Below the pieces are notes generated by a model that saw only the letters and a list, made by a program, of their open reading frames with translations, ran no database searches and was not told the origin of the DNA. From the NCBI GenBank assembly GCA_964505065.1, contig CAZDGF010000004.1:1-64000 (forward strand): a DNA stretch of 64,000 nucleotides. Direction: 5' to 3'. Both the position numbers and the translations under genes were made by a program. Shown here piece after piece: positions 17,773-26,291 of the stretch (position 1 is the stretch's first letter; the number at the start of each line of letters is the position of its first letter). This DNA is from JABMMZ01 sp964505065. Its GTDB lineage: Bacteria > Bacteroidota > Bacteroidia > NS11-12g > UBA955.

Positions 17773-19142
17773 ATATAAAAGACATTAAAATAGCCTATTT
17801 TATTGGTATTGGTGGTATTGGTATGAGTGCTATTGCCCGCTATTTTAATGCTATTGGGATAGAGGTTTTTGGATATGATAAAACACAAAACGATTTTACG
17901 AATCAATTAAGCGAAGAAGGTTTTAAAATTCACTACCACGAGGCTGTGAATTTAATTCCAAAAGAAATTATAGAACAGCCAGAAAATACGATTGTAATCT
18001 ATACGCCCGCCATTCCCAAAGAACATGCAGAAATGGTGTATTTAAAAAACAAAGGCATTAAGCTACATAAAAGGGCAGAAGTGTTGGGTATTATTTCTCG
18101 CAATTCTTATACTATAGGTGTTGCAGGCACGCATGGCAAAACTACTACAAGTTGTTTATTAGCACATATTTTTAACGTATGTAATATTAATTTTACCGCA
18201 TTTTTAGGCGGAATAAGCACCAATTTTCAAAGCAATTATGTGCATAAAACTGATGGCGCAAATTTGTTCGATAAGCCAATTACCATTGTAGAGGCCGATG
18301 AGTACGACCGTTCTTTTTTACAACTTTCTCCCAATGTGGCTATTGTTACCTCTACAGATGCCGACCATTTAGATATTTATGGCAAGGCAGATGAGGTAAA
18401 AAAATCGTTTCAAGATTATATCAATTGTTTGGAAAAAAATGGAACAGCCATTGTAAAACAAGGTTTATCACTTACCTCAACTGAAAATTTAATTACCTAT
18501 GGCGATAGCCCAAAAGCTAAAGCAAAGTATAGTAATATAGAAATTATTAACCATCAATTTACATTTGATTATAGCTATAAAAAAGATGTTGTAAAAATCA
18601 TAAATGGCTTACCTGGATTTCATAATATAGAAAATGCAACAGCGGCTATTACTGCTGCCTTACAATGCGGTTTGCCATTGAAAGAAATTGCAAATGCGAT
18701 AACCACTTTTAAAGGTGTAAAACGCAGATTTGAGTATGTAGTAAATACAGAAAAATATGTGGTAATAGACGATTATGCCCACCACCCAACAGAGCTTAAA
18801 GCTTGCATTGAATCTGTAAAAAGTTTGTATCCAAATAATAAAATTACAGGCGTTTTCCAACCGCATTTATACTCTCGCACACGCGATTTTGCAGATGATT
18901 TTGCCGCAGCTTTAGATTTATTAGATGAGTGTTGGCTAATGGATATTTATCCTGCAAGAGAGCAGCCAATAGAAGGTATTAATTCAGAATTTTTAGCCTT
19001 TAAAATGAATGCCAAAGTAAGGCTTATGAGTAAAGAAAATATTGTTAAAAATATTGAAGCTGAAAAACCTGAATTGCTTGTAATACTTGGTGCTGGAGAT
19101 ATTGACCAATTGATAAAACCCATTAAAAAACTGTATGCGTAA
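17769..19142 (+). CDS. murC: UDP-N-acetylmuramate--L-alanine ligase
   Basis: MurC adds the first residue of the stem peptide, L-Ala. The 457-residue protein has the N-terminal Rossmann loop FIGIGGIGMSAIARYF (about 11-26), the ATP-binding GVAGTHGKTTTSCLL (about 118-132), EADEYDRSFL, STDADHLDIYG and the C-terminal DDYAHHPTELKA and FQPHLYSRTRDF motifs. These are all typical of MurC rather than the related Mpl. It overlaps murG by 4 bases (ATGA) and ftsQ by 8 bases. Confidence 0.96.
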   Translation: MNIKDIKIAYFIGIGGIGMSAIARYFNAIGIEVFGYDKTQNDFTNQLSEEGFKIHYHEAVNLIPKEIIEQPENTIVIYTPAIPKEHAEMVYLKNKGIKLHKRAEVLGIISRNSYTIGVAGTHGKTTTSCLLAHIFNVCNINFTAFLGGISTNFQSNYVHKTDGANLFDKPITIVEADEYDRSFLQLSPNVAIVTSTDADHLDIYGKADEVKKSFQDYINCLEKNGTAIVKQGLSLTSTENLITYGDSPKAKAKYSNIEIINHQFTFDYSYKKDVVKIINGLPGFHNIENATAAITAALQCGLPLKEIANAITTFKGVKRRFEYVVNTEKYVVIDDYAHHPTELKACIESVKSLYPNNKITGVFQPHLYSRTRDFADDFAAALDLLDECWLMDIYPAREQPIEGINSEFLAFKMNAKVRLMSKENIVKNIEAEKPELLVILGAGDIDQLIKPIKKLYA

Positions 19143-19965
19143 AATAGCTGCTTTTTTTAAAGAAAATAAAAAATGGAATATTGCCCTTTGGGTGTGTATT
19201 GGCTTGTTTTTATTGGGTTCTTTAATTGCGCTTAATCATACCGAAAAAAATTTAAAAGTAAAAAAAATTAGGGTAAAAATAGAGCCAGAAAATGAATTGT
19301 TTTTTTTAGATAGCATGGCTATTTTAGAAATTATGAAAGGCATAAACCCAAATATGATGTTGATAGGAAGTAGGATAGGAGATTTGAAAATAGATGAAAT
19401 GGAAGCCGATTTGGAAGCCAATCCTTTTGTAGAAAAAGCGGATATAGCTTTAAACGTAGCTGGCGAAATGCAAGTAAAAATATTGCAACGAAGCCCTATA
19501 CTGAGAGTTTTTAATTCAACAGGAAAAAGCTATTATGTAGCAAAAAATGGATATAAAATTCCTGTAAATGAAGCCTATACTGCAAGGGTATTGGCAGCCA
19601 ATGGCAACATTGCTGAAAACCTTACAGACAGTGCTTTTGTAAAGAGTTCAATACTCAAGGATTGTTACAAAATTGCAGCCTTTTGTAGTGCCAATGAATT
19701 TTGGAATGCACAAATTGAACAATTGTATGTAGATAATTATAATGACATTATCTTGATTCCTAAGGTAGGAAACCATACTATTGTAGTTGGTTCGGCTGAA
19801 AATATTGAAGAAAAATTTGAACGTTTGAAGGTATTTTACACCAAGGGATTGAACAAAATAGGATGGGATAAATATAAATTAATCAATTTAAAATATAAAG
19901 ACCAAATAGTAGCAGAAAAGCATGGCAACTGGACACCAACAATAGATACAACAACAAACAAATGA
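19135..19965 (+). CDS. ftsQ: Cell division protein FtsQ
   Basis: The 276-residue bitopic protein has a short basic cytoplasmic tail, one membrane span (IALWVCIGLFLLGSLIAL, about 16-33) and a periplasmic part. The early periplasmic section includes FLDSMAILEIMKG and ANPFVEKADIALNVAGEMQV, corresponding to the POTRA and start of the FtsQ beta domain. FtsQ links the early and late divisome proteins. Sequence conservation is low in this family, so the call rests on topology, the periplasmic pattern and the slot between murC and ftsA. The start overlaps murC by 8 bases, and the stop overlaps ftsA as ATGA. Confidence 0.88.
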   Translation: MRKIAAFFKENKKWNIALWVCIGLFLLGSLIALNHTEKNLKVKKIRVKIEPENELFFLDSMAILEIMKGINPNMMLIGSRIGDLKIDEMEADLEANPFVEKADIALNVAGEMQVKILQRSPILRVFNSTGKSYYVAKNGYKIPVNEAYTARVLAANGNIAENLTDSAFVKSSILKDCYKIAAFCSANEFWNAQIEQLYVDNYNDIILIPKVGNHTIVVGSAENIEEKFERLKVFYTKGLNKIGWDKYKLINLKYKDQIVAEKHGNWTPTIDTTTNK

Positions 19966-21275
19966 ATAAAGAAAACATAGATAAATCAGTTAAACTGGTA
20001 GTAGGATTAGATATAGGCACAACAAAGGTGTGCGCCATTGTAGGTCAAAAAAATGAAAATGGGAAAATCAATATTTTAGGCGTTGGTTCAGAACCTTCGT
20101 TGGGTGGAGTTATGCGAGGAGAGGTTACCAATATTTCTAAAACTGTAGATGCCATAAAAGGAGCAATTGCCAAGGCTTCAAAAATTTCTAATGTAGATAT
20201 AAGAGCAGTGTATGTAGGAATTGCAGGAGAACACATTAAAAGTTTTCAGCAAAATGGAGTAAGAATTAGAGAAAATTCTGAAGCCGAAATTACCAAAGCA
20301 GAGCTTGTAGAAATGAACAAAGAGCAATACAGAATAGCTGTTGAACCTGGTTCTAAAATTTTGCACGCTTTAGCACAAGAATATAACATTGATAGCCGTT
20401 TTACAACCAAAGAACCAGTGGGAATGCCAGGTACAAAATTGGAATGTAAATACCATATTGTTACAGGCAGAGTTAGCGCAGCCAAAACCATTCAAAAATG
20501 TGTTGAAAATGCAGATTTATTTGCTACTGATATTGTGGTAGAACCCATTGCATCTGCCCAAGCGGTATTAAATGCTGATGAGTTAGAGGCAGGTATTGCT
20601 ATTCTTGATATTGGTGGTGGTACTACAGATTTGGCTATTTTTCACGATGGAAAAATAAGGCATACAGCAGTTATTCCTTTTGGTGGAGAGATAATAACAG
20701 CCGATATTGCAGAGGCTTTTGGTATTTTGCCAAAACAAGCAGAAATGATAAAGGTAAAACATGGTCATGCGCTTGTAGAAGGAACAAAAAGCAACGAAGT
20801 AATTATTGTACCTGGTATTAACGATAGAAAACCAAAGCAAATTATGGTGCGCAATTTAGCCCATGTAATACATGCCCGAATGAACGAAATTATTGAAATG
20901 GTAAATGATGAATTGGATATTTCGGGCTATAAAGGCAAATTAAATTTAGGTATTGTGCTTACAGGTGGTGGAGCGCAATTAAACAATCTTTCGCAATTGG
21001 TAGAATACATTACCCATTTAGATGTTAAAATTGGTTTGCCCGACCCGCATCTTGGCAAAGGCTTGGTAGATGAAGTACGCAGCCCAATGTTTGCTACTTG
21101 CATAGGCTTGGTTTTAAAAGGATTTGAAGATATGGAATCGAGCAGTGAAATAACCAATAATCCAAAACATAAAGCCAAAGTAAAAGCAGCTGGTGGCGGT
21201 TTATTTGGCAGTGGTTTTTTTGGTGGCTTCAAAAAATGGATGGATGATGACAGTGCGATGGATGATTTTAAGTAA
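19962..21275 (+). CDS. ftsA: Cell division protein FtsA
   Basis: This actin-like ATPase tethers FtsZ filaments to the membrane. The 437-residue protein has phosphate-1 VGLDIGTTKVCAIVG (about 13-27), the SHS2/1C region (SNVDIRAVYVGIAGEHIKSF), phosphate-2 IAILDIGGGTTDLAIFHDG (about 212-230) and the adenosine motif IVLTGGGAQL (about 332-341). The C-terminus is Gly-rich and then ends FKKWMDDDSAMDDF; the segment FFGGFKKWM could act as the membrane-targeting amphipathic helix. It overlaps the ftsQ stop by 4 bases and is separated from ftsZ by a 348-base repeat-rich gap. Confidence 0.96.
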   Translation: MNKENIDKSVKLVVGLDIGTTKVCAIVGQKNENGKINILGVGSEPSLGGVMRGEVTNISKTVDAIKGAIAKASKISNVDIRAVYVGIAGEHIKSFQQNGVRIRENSEAEITKAELVEMNKEQYRIAVEPGSKILHALAQEYNIDSRFTTKEPVGMPGTKLECKYHIVTGRVSAAKTIQKCVENADLFATDIVVEPIASAQAVLNADELEAGIAILDIGGGTTDLAIFHDGKIRHTAVIPFGGEIITADIAEAFGILPKQAEMIKVKHGHALVEGTKSNEVIIVPGINDRKPKQIMVRNLAHVIHARMNEIIEMVNDELDISGYKGKLNLGIVLTGGGAQLNNLSQLVEYITHLDVKIGLPDPHLGKGLVDEVRSPMFATCIGLVLKGFEDMESSSEITNNPKHKAKVKAAGGGLFGSGFFGGFKKWMDDDSAMDDFK

Positions 21276-21623
21276 ATAAAAAAAGCATCTCTCAAGTCCC
21301 CTCTCCTATGGAGAGGGGATTTAGGGTAGAGGCAAAAATAAAGTTGGCAAATATTGAATTAGCAATTGGCAAAAAAGTAAACAAATAGCTTTGCGTCTTT
21401 GCGTGAAAAAAAGTTAGCAGTTGGCAAAATAGAAAAAAAAATAGAAAATTAAAAACTTTGCGTCTTTGCGTGAAAAAAAGTTAGCAGTTGGCAAAATAGA
21501 AAAAAAATAGAAAATTAAAAACTTTGCGTCTTTGCGTGAATTTAAATAATAAAAAAAAAGGCACATCTCTCAAGTCCCATCTCCTTTGGAGAGGGGATTT
21601 AGGGGAGAGGCAAATAAACAAAT
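21276..21623. repeat. Repeat-rich ftsA-ftsZ intergenic region
   Basis: No gene lies in these 348 bases. They are built of dispersed modules: the palindrome TCCCCTCTCCTATGGAGAGGGGA (21297-21319, quoted in parts: arms TCCCCTCTCC and GGAGAGGGGA), then AGCAATTGGCAAAA, CTTTGCGTCTTTGCGTGA three times (about 21389, 21456 and 21521) and AGTTAGCAGTTGGCAAAATAG twice in a tandem unit of about 66 bases (21406-21472 and 21473-21538). A second palindrome of the same kind follows at 21575-21597 (arms TCCCATCTCC and GGAGAGGGGA). The region starts and ends with the CTC-rich palindrome, in the same orientation. Confidence 0.85.
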
Positions 21624-22934
21624 ATGAATTATTTTAAAGTAGAATTACCAAAAGAACAATCATCTATTATCAAAGTAATGGGTGTAGGTGGTGGTGGCAG
21701 CAATGCTGTAAATTATATGTACACCAAAGGTATAGTAGGTGTAGATTTTTTTTTGTGTAATACAGATGCGCAGCATTTGGAACGCAGCCCAGTATTGAAT
21801 AAAATACAATTAGGCAGCAATCTTACCGAAGGCTTGGGTGCTGGTGGCGACCCAGAATTTGGCAAGCGTTGTGCTATGGAAAGCCTTGATAAAGTGGAAG
21901 AGGCTTTGCGCCATAATACCAAAATGTTGTTTATAACAGCAGGAATGGGTGGCGGAACAGGAACAGGTGCAGCACCTATTATTGCTCAAAAAGCAAGACA
22001 AATGGGCATTTTAACCATTGGCATTGTTACACGTCCGTTTGTTAGTGAAGGTCCTCAAAAAGCGCAAAAAGCCGAAAAAGGTATAGCCGATTTAAAACCA
22101 CATGTAGATGCACTTTTGGTTATAAGTAATGAAAGAATATGGCAGATGTTTCCTAATACAAAATATTCTGAAGGATTGAGCAAAGTAGATGACATTTTGT
22201 TTACTGCCTCTCGTGGTATAGCTGAAATTATTACCAAAGAAGGCTATATGAATGTGGATTTCAGAGATGTAAAAACGGCTATGGAAAACAGTGGTAGAGC
22301 ATTAATGGGTTCTGGTTTAGCTGTTGGAGACGATAGGGCAATGATTGCAGCACAACAAGCTTTAGATTCTCCATTATTAGATGATAATAGTATTGAAGGT
22401 GCAAAACATATTTTGGTAAATATTAGTTTTGGTAACGATGAACCTTTTACAAATGAAGTTAATTTGATTATTGGTTTTTTCCAACAGCAAGCAGGCTTAA
22501 ACGCCAATCTTAAATTTGGCTTAACACACAATGAAACATTAGACAGAGAATTGGCTATAACACTTGTAGCTACAGGTTTTGACAATGCACAAGAAAACAA
22601 TATTTCAACTGAAAGTAATGAAGACGAAGGCGTTATTGAAATAAACTTTGACAATGCAGAAACCATTACTTTGCCAGTAGAAAATACACCAAAAGCAGAA
22701 GAAATTATTTTTAATCCCATACGCACACCACGTGAGCCAATAAACGACAATAGAAGCCAACATAAAAATGCCTCAAATATGGATACACCAGCTTTTAAGC
22801 GTCATAATGTTGTGTTAGAAGATTTGCAACAAGGAGTAGAAATATCAAAAGTATTTTTGGAAGAAGAAAAAGAAAATAAAACCGCTCGTTTTAAAGATGG
22901 TGGTAATAAGTATTTGCATGATAATGTAGATTAG
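21624..22934 (+). CDS. ftsZ: Cell division protein FtsZ
   Basis: This tubulin-like GTPase forms the Z ring. The 436-residue protein has the N-terminal IKVMGVGGGGSNAVN (about 15-29), the tubulin signature GMGGGTGTGAAP (about 112-123), the T7 synergy loop NVDFRDVKTAME (about 211-222) and a variable linker. A conserved-peptide-like segment DTPAFKRH (about 389-396) is followed by an extra tail ending YLHDNVD. Tails ending like this are, as I recall, typical of Bacteroidota FtsZ. The last 67 bases are repeated, with only silent changes, at 24050-24116 behind an inserted nuclease gene, so the 3' end has been involved in recombination. Confidence 0.97.
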   Translation: MNYFKVELPKEQSSIIKVMGVGGGGSNAVNYMYTKGIVGVDFFLCNTDAQHLERSPVLNKIQLGSNLTEGLGAGGDPEFGKRCAMESLDKVEEALRHNTKMLFITAGMGGGTGTGAAPIIAQKARQMGILTIGIVTRPFVSEGPQKAQKAEKGIADLKPHVDALLVISNERIWQMFPNTKYSEGLSKVDDILFTASRGIAEIITKEGYMNVDFRDVKTAMENSGRALMGSGLAVGDDRAMIAAQQALDSPLLDDNSIEGAKHILVNISFGNDEPFTNEVNLIIGFFQQQAGLNANLKFGLTHNETLDRELAITLVATGFDNAQENNISTESNEDEGVIEINFDNAETITLPVENTPKAEEIIFNPIRTPREPINDNRSQHKNASNMDTPAFKRHNVVLEDLQQGVEISKVFLEEEKENKTARFKDGGNKYLHDNVD

Positions 22935-22952
22935 ATTATTTATAAATATTCA

Positions 22953-24038
22953 ATGAGTTTAGGAATAAATAGTATTTTACAACAGGTAAGTATAATAACT
23001 AAAAAATATAACGAACTGGCTAAAATAACTGGAGAAAACTTTAATGTTTTTAAAATATTAAAAGTAGAAACAAAAGAAGTTAAACTACATTCGGCATTTA
23101 TTGCTGAATTATTAAACCCATTCGGTTCTCACGGACAAGGAAATAAATTTATTTTAGAATTTATTAATATATTGGGTAAGAAAAATGAGCAAAAAATTAA
23201 TTTTAATATTGATGGTGTAAAAAATGTAATTGTTGAAAAATATTTGGGTGAAAAAACGGACAACAATGGAGGAAGAATAGATATAATTTTAGAAGACAAT
23301 CAAAATAATTTCATTGTAATAGAGAATAAAATTTATGCACTTGACCAAGAAAACCAACTAATAAGATATAATAATGCCTACAAAGATTCTCCCATTGTTT
23401 ATTTAACTTTATACGGCAATGAACCAAGAGAATATAGTATTGGTGTAGAAAGCGAAGTTAAAAATAAATTAATCTGTATTTCTTTTAAAGAAGATATTTT
23501 AAAATGGCTAATAACCTGTAAAAAATATACAACTGACTATCCATTGCTAAGAGAAACAATTACACAATACATTAATACGATAAAAACTTTAACAAATCAA
23601 ACAACAAATACTTATATGAGTACAGAAATTGTAAACCAAATTTTAAAAAGTGGAGAAATTGAGGCGGCATTTGAAATAATAAAAAATACAGAAGAACTTA
23701 AAGAAGCAATAATTAATGAACTTTTGATGCGTCTTAAAATTAAAAAGGAAGGATATGTAATTGATGTAATCACTCCTAATAATAAATTTCTTGGAAGAAA
23801 AGATACAGCAATTAAATTTATGAAAAAACAATTAAATCAAAATGTCCAATTATCTTTTGTTGATGATTTTGAAAAAGTTCAAATTGGAATTTGCAAATCA
23901 AACAATGAATGGATTGAAAATAAAGTTGCGGTTTTTGAAGAATGGAGATTAAACGGTTGGGATGAAATACACAAAGAACAGTTAGATAATATAATCATTG
24001 AAAAGGTAGAAAAATATTTTTCAGAAATTACATTTTAA
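22953..24038 (+). CDS. PD-(D/E)XK nuclease family protein inserted behind ftsZ
   Basis: The 361-residue protein opens with KITGENFNVFKILKVETKEV, then LHSAFIAELLNPFGSHGQGN, a pattern I associate with the PDDEXK_4 group. The nuclease core is visible as GGRIDIILEDN followed about 10 residues later by FIVIENKIYALDQENQL (about 120-136): the D and E-x-K of the PD-(D/E)XK fold, all present. The rest (ETITQYINTIKTL and a C-terminal helical and strand region) is family-specific. Such stand-alone nucleases occur in variable regions and are suspected defence proteins, but the target is unknown. The gene lies between ftsZ and a second copy of the ftsZ 3' end, so it is judged to have arrived by recombination. 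Confidence 0.8.
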   Translation: MSLGINSILQQVSIITKKYNELAKITGENFNVFKILKVETKEVKLHSAFIAELLNPFGSHGQGNKFILEFINILGKKNEQKINFNIDGVKNVIVEKYLGEKTDNNGGRIDIILEDNQNNFIVIENKIYALDQENQLIRYNNAYKDSPIVYLTLYGNEPREYSIGVESEVKNKLICISFKEDILKWLITCKKYTTDYPLLRETITQYINTIKTLTNQTTNTYMSTEIVNQILKSGEIEAAFEIIKNTEELKEAIINELLMRLKIKKEGYVIDVITPNNKFLGRKDTAIKFMKKQLNQNVQLSFVDDFEKVQIGICKSNNEWIENKVAVFEEWRLNGWDEIHKEQLDNIIIEKVEKYFSEITF

Positions 24039-24049
24039 TTTAATCTTTT

Positions 24050-24116
24050 AAAAGAAAACAAAACCGCTCGTTTTAAAGATGGTGGGAATAAATATTTGCA
24101 TGACAATGTAGATTAA
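24050..24116 (+). repeat. Second copy of the ftsZ 3' end (remnant)
   Basis: These 67 bases match 22868-22934, the end of ftsZ including the stop codon, at 62 positions. All five differences fall at third codon positions or in the stop (AAT/AAC, GGT/GGG, AAG/AAA, GAT/GAC, TAG/TAA), so both copies encode the same peptide ending YLHDNVD. Similarity stops immediately after the stop codon and at an A-run upstream. The copy has no gene body and is not itself a gene. It ends 2 bases before the convergent protease gene. Confidence 0.95.
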
Positions 24117-24118
24117 TT

Positions 24119-24424
24119 CTACATCACAATACCAACTGCCATATTCGGGTTTTCTGGGTTTACAGAAATTTTTAATAATGAAGGTTGAATAACCAAATCC
24201 ATATCCTCAATAGGTATAGCGCCTAAAAGTGTGGTATTGCCTAATACCAATGCCCCTACAAAGCATTGTCTGTTTTCAAAGTTTACTTTTATAGGTCCTA
24301 CATAGTTGCACTTTTTTTTGCTGCCATCGGCTATTACAACTTCTCTTTCTTCAAGCGTATTCAAGTTTAATTGAATTGCCAAATGCTCTGGAATACATAA
24401 AAAATTAGAGCCAGTATCAACCAA
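24119..24424 (-). CDS. Retropepsin-like (clan AA) aspartic protease, start uncertain
   Basis: From a TTG at 24424 the frame gives 101 residues: VDTGSNFLCIPEHLAIQLNL with the catalytic D-T-G, then VVIADGSKKKC, YVGPIKVNFENRQCFVGALV and LLGAIPIEDMDLVIQPSLLK. This is the small single-domain clan AA aspartic protease family of Bacteroidota and cyanobacteria. Family members begin about 25 codons earlier with an MGLxYxxI-type opening. The same frame here does extend upstream as KGLIYTNITLSNPL to about 24499, but the expected ATG is AAG (24499-24497). No ATG, GTG or TTG lies between the in-frame stop further upstream and the TTG at 24424. Either a rare ATT start is used or the gene has lost its start. 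Confidence 0.7.
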   Translation of the reverse strand: MVDTGSNFLCIPEHLAIQLNLNTLEEREVVIADGSKKKCNYVGPIKVNFENRQCFVGALVLGNTTLLGAIPIEDMDLVIQPSLLKISVNPENPNMAVGIVM

Positions 24425-24554
24425 AGCCTTAGTTTCTATCGGCAGTAATTTGCTTTCTAATGGATTTGAAAGTGTTATGTTTGTATATATTAAGCCCTTT
24501 GCTGAATTTCTAATACAAATATAACACTTTTTTTCTTTAACAATATTTTTCCTT

Positions 24555-24562
24555 TATTTTCG
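24555..24562 (+). promoter_or_regulatory. Possible -7 element for the gene at 24576
   Basis: TATTTTCG agrees with TAnnTTTG at all but one base and ends 13 bases before the ATG, giving a short leader. The identical 8-mer stands at 32344-32351 upstream of the giant cargo gene. No -33 TTTG is evident here, so this is tentative. Confidence 0.35.
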
Positions 24563-24575
24563 TTAATCCAATTAT

Positions 24576-26219
24576 ATGAAATTAAAAACCTTACTTTTCG
24601 GCTTATTTTTTATTTGTATTTTAAAACTCAATGCACAAGAGTTAAACACAAAAACCATTAAGTTTTTTTCTAAAGATTTAATGTATCAACCTTTAAAAGA
24701 CGATTATTTATTTATTGCCGATGCAGAAATTTCTAACTTGCAATACAGAGAATTTCTAAATTGGCTTTTAAAAAACAACCAAATAGAAACATACCATAAA
24801 ATGCTGCCCGATACAACTGTTTGGCGAAGCAAATTAGCATTTAACGAGCCTTATGTGGAATATTATTTACGTCATCCTGCCTACAATGATTACCCTGTGG
24901 TAGGTGTATCTTACATACAAGCCCAAATTTGGTGCAATTGGGCTGCCGATAGAATTATGGAAACAGAAGATTTTAAAAAATTAAATATTGAAAAAATAGA
25001 ATTGCGTTTACCTACCGAAAAAGAATGGATGCAAGCTGCACGAGGCACATTGCCCGAAACAGCTATATGGCCTTGGGAAGGCAACACTTTACGAATAGAA
25101 AATGGAAAGAAAAAAGACCAGGGTAAAATTGGATTGAACGTAAAAAGAGGAAAAGCTATAGGAAGCCAATTAAACGATGCAGGTTTTATTACCACACCTG
25201 TATATTCCTATTGGACCAATACCATTGGTTTGTACAATGTATGCGGCAATGTAGCCGAATGGGTGCAAGAGCGCAAAGCCAAAGGCGGCAGTTGGAACGA
25301 TTTGCCCTACAATGCCCGTATAGATTTTAACAGCCCTGTTTTAGATGATTCTTTTAGAAGTGCTACTATTGGTTTTCGTCCTGTATTGGAGGTAATAAGT
25401 TATAAAAAAATATTACAAAGCAAACCACTTGAGGTTAATGCAAAAATGATAAGTAAGCAATTAGGTGTTGTAAAAGATAGTTTGTTTGCTTCGTTTTATG
25501 AAACAAGTAATGTATTGTACAATACTTTTTTAACAGAAACCAAAAATACAGATTGTGCTATAAACAATATCGGCTGGGCTGCTTATTCGCCTTATAGCCA
25601 TATGCAGCAATACGGTTGGCATCCTAATTATGATAATTTTCCTGTGGTAAATATTAACTACGAAAGTGCTGTAAAATTTTGCGAATGGTTGACTAATAAA
25701 TACAACAATTCAGCAGCTCGAAAGTATAAAAAAGTACAGTTTAAATTGCCTACTGAAAAGGAATGGGAACTTGCTGCCAGAGGCGGAAGAATTGGAAACC
25801 CATATCCTTGGGGAGGTCCCTATTTTTTAAACTCAAGAGGTTGTTATTTGGCTAATTTTTGTCCTAATGAAGAGCAATATTTGAGTAAACAAGATTATAC
25901 AATTGAAAAGTGGAGCGATACATTTTCTGTACGCCATTATATTAGCCCTCAATATACCTATCCTTATTCTGATTCAACAATAAGCCGTGGAGTTGATGGT
26001 TTAGAATTTGCAGGAAAGGTAAATTCATATTTTCCTAATAATTATAGTTTTTATAATTGCGCTGGCAATGTTGCCGAAATGATAGCAGAAAAAGGCATAA
26101 GCAAAGGCGGTAGTTTTACATCATCGCAACAATATATTCAGATAGAAGCCAAAGAAAATTATACCTCAAGCAATGCTAACCTTGGTTTCCGCTTTTTTAT
26201 GCAAGTGTTAGAAAAATAA
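24576..26219 (+). CDS. Secreted protein with two sulfatase-modifying-factor (FGE/SUMF1-like) domains
   Basis: The 547-residue product has a signal peptide (MKLKTLLFGLFFICILKLNAQ). The first FGE-like domain covers about 45-265: YPVVGVSYIQAQIWCNW, LRLPTEKEWMQAARG, GNVAEWVQ, KGGSW and IGFRP. The second covers about 315-545: FPVVNINYESAVKFCEWL, FKLPTEKEWELAARGG, CAGNVAEM, SKGGSF and LGFRF. Each has the full set of fold motifs. In Bacteroidota, secreted FGE-fold proteins include the gliding/T9SS lipoproteins GldJ and GldK, but this one is duplicated and has no lipobox. The Cys pair of true formylglycine-generating enzymes was not recognised, so an enzymatic role is doubtful and a structural one is as likely. 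It is followed by a kinase/regulator pair. Confidence 0.8.
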   Translation: MKLKTLLFGLFFICILKLNAQELNTKTIKFFSKDLMYQPLKDDYLFIADAEISNLQYREFLNWLLKNNQIETYHKMLPDTTVWRSKLAFNEPYVEYYLRHPAYNDYPVVGVSYIQAQIWCNWAADRIMETEDFKKLNIEKIELRLPTEKEWMQAARGTLPETAIWPWEGNTLRIENGKKKDQGKIGLNVKRGKAIGSQLNDAGFITTPVYSYWTNTIGLYNVCGNVAEWVQERKAKGGSWNDLPYNARIDFNSPVLDDSFRSATIGFRPVLEVISYKKILQSKPLEVNAKMISKQLGVVKDSLFASFYETSNVLYNTFLTETKNTDCAINNIGWAAYSPYSHMQQYGWHPNYDNFPVVNINYESAVKFCEWLTNKYNNSAARKYKKVQFKLPTEKEWELAARGGRIGNPYPWGGPYFLNSRGCYLANFCPNEEQYLSKQDYTIEKWSDTFSVRHYISPQYTYPYSDSTISRGVDGLEFAGKVNSYFPNNYSFYNCAGNVAEMIAEKGISKGGSFTSSQQYIQIEAKENYTSSNANLGFRFFMQVLEK

Positions 26220-26291
26220 AATTTCCCATATTTTTCAATATTTTTCCCATAATGTAATTTTTTAGTTTCAATTTTCTTTTTATTTGTTTGG

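Noticed and set aside
24050..24116. A second ftsZ gene or small peptide gene
   Set aside because: Only the last 21 codons plus the stop are present, without a start codon in frame; it is a remnant.
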